The notes under the pieces: model-generated
What the model saw: the letters and a program-made list of their open reading frames with translations, nothing else
Databases searched by the model: none
Told to the model about the DNA's origin: nothing
Origin: an uncultured Lachnospiraceae bacterium
GTDB lineage: Bacteria > Bacillota_A > Clostridia > Lachnospirales > Lachnospiraceae
Length of the DNA: 12,579 nt
Assembly: GCA_947175285.1 (NCBI GenBank)
Contig: CAMWMM010000088.1
Coordinates: 1 to 12,579 of the forward strand
Reading direction: 5' to 3'
In this document: positions 1-6,343 of the stretch, in pieces
Layout: each line of letters starts with the position of its first letter
How positions within the stretch are numbered: position 1 is the stretch's first letter
Position numbers and translations under genes: made by a program

Positions 1-431
1 AAGAATTCGAGGCAGAACCAGAGCCGGTTGAAGTGGCGGCAGCAGTAGTTGAAGCGGAACCGGAGCCGGTTGAAGTGGCGGCAGTTGATGTTGAGATAAA
101 ACCGGAACCGGAGTCAGTGAAACCGATGGCATTTGAACCGGAACCTACATTTATCGGGCAAACAGCTTTCAAAACAAAATCAGAGTCAGTGAAACCGGAA
201 GTTTCCAAACCGACCAAATTATCCATACGAATGGAATCGAAAGCGGCGGAATTGGAAGTAGATATTTCGAAAGAAAGATTCTTGGTGAAGCGGGTAAGCA
301 ATGCTGCAAAGGAAAAAGATTCCGTTTCTGCACCGGATAAGAAGCCGGAATGGAAACTTGCCGGAGGGGCAGCAATTGTGGCGTTTGGATTAGGAGTCTT
401 ATTTTCCAAAACATCGAAAGGCGGGGATTAG
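1..431 (+). CDS. C-terminal part of an acidic Pro/Glu repeat protein with C-terminal membrane anchor (5' partial)
   Basis: The reading frame is open from base 3 to the TAG at 429-431, so 142 residues of a longer protein are visible; the GTG at 33 is an internal Val codon within a repeat, not a convincing start. The visible part begins with Glu/Pro/Val-rich repeats of 14 residues, becomes Lys/Glu/Ser-rich, and ends in a single hydrophobic segment (WKLAGGAAIVAFGLGVLF) followed by a short SKTSKGGD tail. This fits an extended, low-complexity spacer in front of a C-terminal membrane anchor. I do not recognise the family, because the folded part lies upstream of the window. It is followed after 11 nt by the VTC-like gene and so probably belongs to the cellulose operon. 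A BcsB-like partner, which also has a C-terminal membrane helix, cannot be excluded, but nothing visible supports it specifically. Confidence 0.75.
   Translation, partial: EFEAEPEPVEVAAAVVEAEPEPVEVAAVDVEIKPEPESVKPMAFEPEPTFIGQTAFKTKSESVKPEVSKPTKLSIRMESKAAELEVDISKERFLVKRVSNAAKEKDSVSAPDKKPEWKLAGGAAIVAFGLGVLFSKTSKGGD
9..134 (+). repeat. 42-bp tandem coding repeats (about three units)
   Basis: Units start at 9, 51 and 93. The first two encode EAEPEPVEVAAAVV and EAEPEPVEVAAVDV and are nearly identical in DNA, differing at a few third positions and near the end. The third, EIKPEPESVKPMAF, is diverged but keeps the PEP core and the length. A separate 15-bp identity, GAGTCAGTGAAACCG, occurs at 111-125 and 183-197 and encodes ESVKP twice. 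The array may extend upstream beyond the window. It most likely makes an extended, negatively charged spacer whose length can vary by slippage or recombination. Confidence 0.8.
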
Positions 432-442
432 GATTGCTTGAT

Positions 443-1129
443 GTGACCAGAAAAGAAAACAAATATGATATCGGACTGATAGAAACTGCAAGCATGAAGC
501 GACGGCTTGGAATCTACATGGAACCTGACCCGCATAATGGCGAGATGGGGTATCTGGTGCGTTCCCTCTATTTCGATACCATTCATGATACGGATTTTGA
601 AGAGAAGGTAGACGGTTGTGATGAACGGCAGAAAATACGTCTTCGTGTCTACAGTGCAGATGACGAGACAGCTAAGCTCGAGGTGAAGGAGAAGAATGAT
701 GCGCTTCAGCGTAAGCGTTCGCTATCTCTTAACCGCAGTGAGGCGGTACAGATGATAAACGGTGACTATCATTTTCTATTGCAGCGGGAGGAAGCATTAG
801 CACATTGGCTGTATACTTTTTTAAATGTTCACTGTTACAGACCAAAATGCGTTGTTGAGTATGACCGGTATGCTTATATATTGGATCATAATGATACGAG
901 AATTACTTTTGACCGGAATTTACGTGCCAGTGAATCAAACTTTAATATTTTCGACAAAGATTTGGCGCTATATCCGGTTAATGAACCCAGCGCGGTAACA
1001 ATGGAAGTCAAATATACGGGGTTTCTTATGACCTATTTAAAAAATGAACTAAACCATTGTGATAAAACGCAAGTTTCAAACAGCAAATATTGCAGAGCAA
1101 GAATGATAACAAAAAAAGGGAGAGTATAA
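443..1129 (+). CDS. VTC-domain polyphosphate polymerase-like protein
   Basis: This 228-residue protein is a stand-alone VTC catalytic domain with no SPX domain and no membrane segment. In yeast VTC4 this tunnel fold makes polyphosphate from ATP. The family signatures are present in order: RKENKY at the N-terminus (3-8), the IRLRVY basic strand (65-70, R66 and R68), KLEVKEK (78-84), VVEYDR (137-142), RITFDRNLR (153-161), MEVKY (187-191) and a terminal SKYCRAR (214-220). The tunnel-lining basic residues and the acidic metal ligand (E188) therefore look intact. I chose the GTG at 443 because it puts the conserved R-x-E-x-KY motif at the very N-terminus as usual for the family; TTG at 434 is an alternative, with GGCGGGG just upstream. 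An ATG at 350 would overlap the previous gene by 82 nt. Coupling to DUF4956 and CotH is a recurrent bacterial arrangement; the true product (polyphosphate or something else) is unproven. Confidence 0.85.
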   Translation: MTRKENKYDIGLIETASMKRRLGIYMEPDPHNGEMGYLVRSLYFDTIHDTDFEEKVDGCDERQKIRLRVYSADDETAKLEVKEKNDALQRKRSLSLNRSEAVQMINGDYHFLLQREEALAHWLYTFLNVHCYRPKCVVEYDRYAYILDHNDTRITFDRNLRASESNFNIFDKDLALYPVNEPSAVTMEVKYTGFLMTYLKNELNHCDKTQVSNSKYCRARMITKKGRV

Positions 1130-1131
1130 CG

Positions 1132-1818
1132 ATGAAAGAAATTCTATACAACAGTCTGTCAAATGCGACAAACGGCATAACAATTACGGACGTAATGATT
1201 AATTTTTTGGCAGCAGCGGTGATTGCCTGCCTGATTTACATTTCTTACCGCACATCCCATTCAGGGCCGGTGTATAGTGAGCGGTTTAATGTTTCTATTG
1301 TTATGCTGACATTAGTAACTACACTTGTTATGAATGTAATTGGCAATAACATTGCACTCTCGTTAGGTATGGTGGGTGCGCTCTCCATCGTTCGTTTTAG
1401 AACGGCAATCAAGGACCCGCGGGATACGGCTTATATTTTCTGGGGAATTGCGGTAGGTATCTGCTGCGGCGTTTCCGATTATCTGATTGCGGGACTTGGT
1501 TCTGCACTGATTTTCGCGTTCCTGATTCTCTTTGGCTTTATCCGTAATAATGAGCGTATTATGGTGATTGTAAACAGTGAACCGAAAGCAGGAGAAGAGA
1601 TTGAAAAGCATATGGATACCCTTTTTGGCGGTAAGGCTGCTCTTCGTGTACATAATCGCGCTGTCAGAACACATAAGGAAGAATTTATTTATGAAGTGTC
1701 GGATAAACAGCTTAGAAAATCGGAGAAAAGAAATGGAAAGCTTGTGAAAAATCTGTCCGGAATTGAGGGCGTGACTTCGATTAGTCTGGTCAGACAGGAT
1801 GATGAAATTAATCAATAG
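1132..1818 (+). CDS. DUF4956 family membrane protein
   Basis: This 228-residue protein has about four or five membrane segments (roughly 20-38, 52-70, 72-85, 100-115 and 118-138), followed by a cytoplasmic domain of about 90 residues with a predicted alpha/beta character. The hallmark DUF4956 stretch is the segment around 79-110, with GMVGALSIVRFRTAIKDPRD at its core. The ATG at 1132 is chosen because AGGGAGAG lies 7 nt upstream; starting at 1090 would overlap the previous gene by 40 nt. It begins 2 nt after the VTC stop, so the two are almost certainly translationally coupled. Function is not established for the family; its steady pairing with VTC-domain proteins suggests a membrane channel, anchor or regulator for that enzyme (inference). 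Confidence 0.88.
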   Translation: MKEILYNSLSNATNGITITDVMINFLAAAVIACLIYISYRTSHSGPVYSERFNVSIVMLTLVTTLVMNVIGNNIALSLGMVGALSIVRFRTAIKDPRDTAYIFWGIAVGICCGVSDYLIAGLGSALIFAFLILFGFIRNNERIMVIVNSEPKAGEEIEKHMDTLFGGKAALRVHNRAVRTHKEEFIYEVSDKQLRKSEKRNGKLVKNLSGIEGVTSISLVRQDDEINQ

Positions 1819-1832
1819 GGGATGATGAGGCT

Positions 1833-3446
1833 ATGACTCAGGGATGGAAGAAGGTGTGCCTGTTTGGCGTGTGCGGACTGATGATTCTGGCAGTATTAGG
1901 GCTTAGCGCTTTGCGTGGCTATGGAGAAAGCAGGAACAGGACTGTCAACAAGAACACTTATTTTGACTTACCGCCGGACCCGCATACGGAGGACCCGATT
2001 TGCTATCTGGATGAAAATTATGTAGTGCAGGAAGGATTTCACACTAATCTGCCTATTGTGATTCTATCTATGGAAGAAGAACTTGCGGATTATAAAGGCT
2101 ATAAAAATCAGACGGAATTCCTTACAGGTGAAGAACCTTATATCGCGGGGCATATCAGCATTATAGATGGCGGTACATTTAATAACTGCATAACGGATCA
2201 GCCGGTGGCAGAGAGTGAGCTTCTGATTAAAAAACGCGGACATACTTCTTATGCTTTTGACAAGTCACAGTTTTTGTTAAAACTTAAAACAGAGGATGGC
2301 TTAGAAAATAATGTAGACGTCTTGGGCATGGGAGCTCATGACAGTTGGATATTAAATGGAAGCATGGCGGATAAAAGTATGATTCGAAATTATCTGGCTT
2401 ATCGAATCTGCTCGGAAGTCTCGGAGGTGACGCCTGACAGTCAGTTTTGTGAAGTGGTTTTAGAAAAAGACGGTCAGTATATCTATCAGGGACTTTATCT
2501 GATGATGGAAACGGTAGCAAGAGATGATAATCGAATTCCCATTGACCAATTTCAGGAGAAAAACCTGTACACAAGTTATATTGTCCGGAGAGATAGATTT
2601 ACACATTTTGATTTGATGCTGGACACATATGGAAGGCTCGCGGATATTTCGAGCGAGTGGATTGGCGTTAAATACCCTTCCGAGAATAGAATCACGGATC
2701 GTGCCAGGGACTATATTGAAAAAGATTTTTCCCAGATTGAGCAGGTGATATATTCGGATAGTGAGAAAGTGTTCGATACATATGATAAATATATTGATAT
2801 CAATTCATTTGCGGATTATTTTCTGCTGAATGAGTATTTCGGAAATTATGATGCGGGTATGCATTCGACTTATATGTATAAAAATTCCGGGGAGCCGCTT
2901 AAAGTGGGACCGGTATGGGATTTTGACCAGGCAATGAACAATTATTTTCTGGATGAGATGGAAACGGAAACGATGGCGTTTCAGGAACGTCCGTTTTATG
3001 ACCGCTTTACTAAAGACAAGCGGTTCGTGAGACTATTACAGTCACGTTATGCAGAACTTAGGAAGAGTACGCTTTCTCATGAACATGTTTGCGATGTTAT
3101 TGATGAAACAGTTGCTTATATACAATCGGCAAGAGAACGGGAGTGGTATCGTTGGGCGGCTGACTATTATGATGATTCCGGGAAAAGCGGGAGTAATTAT
3201 TACCTTCTTGATTATCTGGATAATAGTGATACGCTGGTTAGCCGTTTTAATGTTAACTATGATCAGGAAATTTATAATATTAAGACATATTTGTATAAAC
3301 ATGGAAGATCGATGCAGACAGAACTTCGTATATTGGAGAGATCAACAATTTATGATACTTCCATCCGCAGTGAGAACGGATTGTTTTTATTGATTATTAT
3401 GCTGTTGTTCTTCATGCCCTCGGTCTTGATTATTAGGAAGGATTGA
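1833..3446 (+). CDS. Membrane-anchored CotH-family (atypical kinase fold) protein
   Basis: This 537-residue protein has an N-terminal membrane segment (about 7-27) after a positively charged start, and a C-terminal one (about 516-534) followed by RKD, so the body between should lie outside the membrane. CotH-family motifs are visible: KKRGHTSYAFDKSQFLLKLK (133-152), WILNGSMADKSMIRNYLAYR (172-191), GLYLMMETV (220-228) and GPVWDFDQAMNNY (359-371). The WDFD and the following Asn match the metal-binding end of the CotH active site. CotH of Bacillus spores is a protein kinase with a kinase-like fold. It starts 14 nt after the DUF4956 gene, with AGGGG at 1817-1821 as a rather distant ribosome site. 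Its link to VTC and cellulose genes suggests modification of an envelope protein or polymer; the target is unknown. Confidence 0.85.
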   Translation: MTQGWKKVCLFGVCGLMILAVLGLSALRGYGESRNRTVNKNTYFDLPPDPHTEDPICYLDENYVVQEGFHTNLPIVILSMEEELADYKGYKNQTEFLTGEEPYIAGHISIIDGGTFNNCITDQPVAESELLIKKRGHTSYAFDKSQFLLKLKTEDGLENNVDVLGMGAHDSWILNGSMADKSMIRNYLAYRICSEVSEVTPDSQFCEVVLEKDGQYIYQGLYLMMETVARDDNRIPIDQFQEKNLYTSYIVRRDRFTHFDLMLDTYGRLADISSEWIGVKYPSENRITDRARDYIEKDFSQIEQVIYSDSEKVFDTYDKYIDINSFADYFLLNEYFGNYDAGMHSTYMYKNSGEPLKVGPVWDFDQAMNNYFLDEMETETMAFQERPFYDRFTKDKRFVRLLQSRYAELRKSTLSHEHVCDVIDETVAYIQSAREREWYRWAADYYDDSGKSGSNYYLLDYLDNSDTLVSRFNVNYDQEIYNIKTYLYKHGRSMQTELRILERSTIYDTSIRSENGLFLLIIMLLFFMPSVLIIRKD

Positions 3447-3454
3447 GTGAATAT

Positions 3455-3616
3455 ATGATACTGCTTAACAAGATTGCCGCAGAGGCGGTACCGGAGAGAG
3501 ATTATTTTCTGTCGCTGTTGGAGAATCCTCTTATCATCAATGGAATACGGATTGTTTGTATTCTGTTACTGCTCTTTTTTGTCGGCAGTTACCTGAAATA
3601 CAGAAAAAAACGATAG
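3455..3616 (+). CDS. Small single-span membrane protein (53 aa), unrecognised
   Basis: A short open frame from ATG 3455 to TAG 3614-3616 fills the gap between the CotH and MBOAT genes exactly: 8 nt after one stop and 21 nt before the next start. AGGAAGGA at 3435-3442 lies about 12 nt upstream of the ATG. The product has an amphipathic first half with acidic residues (AAEAVPERDYF) and one hydrophobic segment (about 30-47, GIRIVCILLLLFFVGSYL), ending in a strongly basic KYRKKR tail, which predicts the C-terminus inside. I do not recognise a family. Its placement and composition suggest a small accessory subunit of the membrane complex, possibly for CotH or the acyltransferase. The overlapping frame at 3556-3816 has no such features. 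Confidence 0.7.
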   Translation: MILLNKIAAEAVPERDYFLSLLENPLIINGIRIVCILLLLFFVGSYLKYRKKR

Positions 3617-3637
3617 CTGCCGGAGGGGGAATATATT

Positions 3638-5053
3638 ATGCTTTTCTCAAGTATCGTGTTTTTATTTATCTTTTTCCCGATTGTACTGCTTTTGTATTAT
3701 ATGTTTTCTTTTTCCAGGATATGTCAGAACGTGATTTTGCTGCTTGCAAGTCTTGTGTTTTATGCATGGGGAGAACCGCTGTATGTGCTTTTGATGATTG
3801 CATCCATTCTGGTTAATTCGATTTTGGCAGGTCTTATTGGGAAATTGCCGGGGATAAAGATTAGAAAGATTATATTTATAATAGCGATTGCCGCTAACAT
3901 CGCGACATTGTTTGTATTCAAATATCTGGGATTTGTGATGGAGATTGTGGGATTAGAGCCGGTATCGATGCCATTGCCGATAGGTATTTCCTTTTTCACA
4001 TTTCAGGCGATGTCTTATGTGGTAGATGTATACCGCGGAACGGTGAAGGCGGAAAATCCTTTCTATGTGGGACTCTATATCGCGTTCTTTCCACAGTTAA
4101 TTGCCGGACCGATTATTCAGTATAATTCCATTGCAGAGCAGATTCGTCACAGAAAATCAAGTTTTGATATGTTTTCTATGGGAATCAGCAGATTTACAGT
4201 GGGATTAGGCAAAAAGATACTGTTATCAAACTGCTTTGCCGGGATTGCGGATAATGTCTTTCAGCTGTCGATGATTGGGACAGAGAGAATGGCGATTCCG
4301 GCAATGCTGGCGTGGCTTGGGAGTATTGCTTACACATTGCAGATTTACTTTGACTTTTCGGCATATTCCGATATGGCAATCGGACTTGGACTGTGTTTTG
4401 GATTTAAGTTTCCAGAGAACTTTAATTATCCTTATATTGCCACATCTATTTCAGATTTTTGGAGAAGATGGCATATTTCCCTGACAGACTGGTTTCGGGA
4501 ATATATATATTTTCCGCTGGGCGGAAGTCGTGTGAACAATCAGGATTTTATGGTGCGTAATATGCTGATAGTGTGGATTTTGACGGGAGTCTGGCATGGC
4601 GCAAACTGGAACTTTATTTTCTGGGGACTCATGTATTTTGCTTTTCAGCTTGCAGAGCGTTTTTTCGAGTATCCAAAGAAGATGAAAAGCAAATTTATGC
4701 AGCATTTCTACACATTGATGGTTGTCAATGCACTCTGGGTAGTATTTCGTGCGGATAACCTTTATCAGGCAGGACGTTTTTACATGAATATGCTTGGTGT
4801 AAATAACAACGGTTTTTACAGCGATTTGGCGGTAATGCTTGTTCGGGAAAATCTGGTTTTTTTGATACTGGGGGTGTTGTTTTCCATGCCGATTGCCAGA
4901 AATATGAATGAAATTTTGTTTAAAAATCCAAAATCGGGCATCAATCGGATATGTACTTTGTGTTATCCAATTGGGCTGATGATACTTCTGGTAATTTGTG
5001 TGGCATATATGGCAAGCGGTTCTTATAATCCGTTTATTTACTTTAATTTCTAG
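3638..5053 (+). CDS. MBOAT-family O-acyltransferase, AlgI-like (polysaccharide O-acetylation)
   Basis: This 471-residue protein has around ten or more hydrophobic segments and the full AlgI/MBOAT signature: PIGISFFTFQAMSYVVDVYR (114-133), FFPQLIAGPI (150-159), DFSAYSDMAIGLG (239-251), FWRRWHISLTDWFREYIYFP (274-293) and LTGVWHGANWNFIFWGL (315-331). H320 in VWHGANW is the family's conserved catalytic histidine; H279 in RRWHISL is also conserved. Such proteins move acetyl groups across the membrane for polysaccharide acetylation (alginate AlgI, WssH of acetylated cellulose). GGAGGGGG at 3622-3629, 8 nt before the ATG, is the strongest ribosome site in the operon. The DHHW gene follows after 12 nt, the usual pairing of membrane donor and extracytoplasmic transferase. 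Length is typical and no defects are seen. Confidence 0.93.
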   Translation: MLFSSIVFLFIFFPIVLLLYYMFSFSRICQNVILLLASLVFYAWGEPLYVLLMIASILVNSILAGLIGKLPGIKIRKIIFIIAIAANIATLFVFKYLGFVMEIVGLEPVSMPLPIGISFFTFQAMSYVVDVYRGTVKAENPFYVGLYIAFFPQLIAGPIIQYNSIAEQIRHRKSSFDMFSMGISRFTVGLGKKILLSNCFAGIADNVFQLSMIGTERMAIPAMLAWLGSIAYTLQIYFDFSAYSDMAIGLGLCFGFKFPENFNYPYIATSISDFWRRWHISLTDWFREYIYFPLGGSRVNNQDFMVRNMLIVWILTGVWHGANWNFIFWGLMYFAFQLAERFFEYPKKMKSKFMQHFYTLMVVNALWVVFRADNLYQAGRFYMNMLGVNNNGFYSDLAVMLVRENLVFLILGVLFSMPIARNMNEILFKNPKSGINRICTLCYPIGLMILLVICVAYMASGSYNPFIYFNF

Positions 5054-5065
5054 TGGGGTGGCTTT

Positions 5066-6340
5066 GTGAGAAGAAAGAAAAAGAAGAAAAATCCGATGAA
5101 AGCCTATATTTTGAGAAAAAAGATATTTGCGGTTCTCTTTCTAATCGTGCTGTTTGGTTATGCAGGCATAAACGCATGGTACGGCGCTGGGGAGTGGTTA
5201 GAGGTGGTGAAGGAGAATCTGGCGGGCGGTATAACACTGCAGACGGCTCCTGAAGTGCTTACTAATACAGTGGGGGATCTGGATGAGAGTATCAATGAGT
5301 CTATGTATGGCAGAATGGGCTTTATTGAAACTTACTCTTATATTCAAGTGCTCTTAGACAAAAGAGAAATTAATAATTTTACATATATTAAGGATGAGGA
5401 TGGATATTTGCACCTGGCTTCTTTCTTTAGAGAAGATACCACCGCTATGGAGCGGTATGCCCAAAGAGTTAAGCGTATGCAGGATTATGTGGAGTCCAAT
5501 GGAACTAAAGTATTGTTTTATGTTCCGCCGGGGAAATATGTACGTGGTGTGACGAATTTCCGCACGGGAATGCCGATTGATGATCCCAACAGTCTTGTAG
5601 ATGAATTGTTGTTTCTCCTGAATCGTTACGGTGTAGAAACGGTTGACGGAAGAAAGTATGTTCCTAATGAAGATATATCGATTCAGGACGCTTTTTTTAA
5701 GACTGACCACCACTGGACGATTCCGGCGGCATTCGAGGCAACACAAGTGTTAGTAGAACAGATGGAAGAGAAATTTGGCGTAGATTTGGATCCGGATGAT
5801 TATTATCTGGACCCTGCACAGTATGAGAGTGTGATATATCGAAATGGAATGTTAGGTTCCATGGGACGAAAGACTGGGGCAAATTTCAGCGGTATGGAGG
5901 ATTTTGAGGCATATTGGCCGAACTTTGAGTGTCATTATGAGAGATATTATTTAGACTCGACGGAAGAGATGGAGTATCTCTATGGAACAACAAAGGAAGC
6001 CTTGATGGATACAGATGTGCTTTTAATAAATGAGGATATTTATGTGGAATCACAGTATTCTCTTTATCTTGATGGTCTGCGTTCTTATGAGAAAATTATC
6101 AACACGGATAATCCTGACGGATGCCGGATTTTTGCAATCAGAGATTCCTATTTCTCGCCAATGATGGTTTTTTTGGCGCCAATGTGCGGGCAGATTGATG
6201 CGATATGGTCATTGGAAGACTCGGATGACTTGGATATTGAAAGATATGTGAAAGAGAACGAATTCGATTACATTATCATAGAAATCTATCCTTATAATAT
6301 TGTAAATGAAGGTGCTTTTAACTTCTTTAGGAAGGAGTAG
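5066..6340 (+). CDS. DHHW/AlgX-like SGNH-fold acetyltransferase
   Basis: This 424-residue protein has a very basic N-terminus, one membrane segment (about 19-37), and an extracytoplasmic body. The body shows the family motifs TDHHWT (213-218) and an IRDSYFSPM block (358-366) matching the GDS(F/Y) nucleophile motif, with S361 as the likely nucleophile and D214/H216 completing the site. The conserved KVLFYVPPGKY strand (148-158) is also present. AlgX and AlgJ relatives transfer acetyl groups to alginate; in cellulose operons the equivalent proteins acetylate the glucan. The start is GTG at 5066 with GGGGTGG at 5055-5061 just upstream. The paired MBOAT gene precedes it and cellulose synthase follows after 3 nt. 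The glycine usual before D-S is replaced by arginine (RDS), which is worth noting but does not obviously abolish activity. Confidence 0.88.
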   Translation: MRRKKKKKNPMKAYILRKKIFAVLFLIVLFGYAGINAWYGAGEWLEVVKENLAGGITLQTAPEVLTNTVGDLDESINESMYGRMGFIETYSYIQVLLDKREINNFTYIKDEDGYLHLASFFREDTTAMERYAQRVKRMQDYVESNGTKVLFYVPPGKYVRGVTNFRTGMPIDDPNSLVDELLFLLNRYGVETVDGRKYVPNEDISIQDAFFKTDHHWTIPAAFEATQVLVEQMEEKFGVDLDPDDYYLDPAQYESVIYRNGMLGSMGRKTGANFSGMEDFEAYWPNFECHYERYYLDSTEEMEYLYGTTKEALMDTDVLLINEDIYVESQYSLYLDGLRSYEKIINTDNPDGCRIFAIRDSYFSPMMVFLAPMCGQIDAIWSLEDSDDLDIERYVKENEFDYIIIEIYPYNIVNEGAFNFFRKE

Positions 6341-6343
6341 GAA

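Noticed and set aside
33..431. GTG at 33 as the start of the first gene
   Set aside because: The frame is open to the window edge and the GTG is an internal Val codon within a repeat whose first unit begins upstream at 9; there is no ribosome site before it.
350..442. ATG at 350 as the VTC gene start
   Set aside because: It would overlap the previous gene by 82 nt, and the family's N-terminal R-x-E-x-KY motif begins right after the GTG at 443.
1363..1815. Long minus-strand frames inside the operon genes (for example here and at 5354-5746)
   Set aside because: They are antisense to genes with clear family motifs, have no ribosome sites and resemble no family.
3556..3816. 86-codon plus-strand frame overlapping the 53-aa gene and MBOAT start
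   Set aside because: It lies in another frame of two better-supported genes, lacks a ribosome site and has shadow-like composition.
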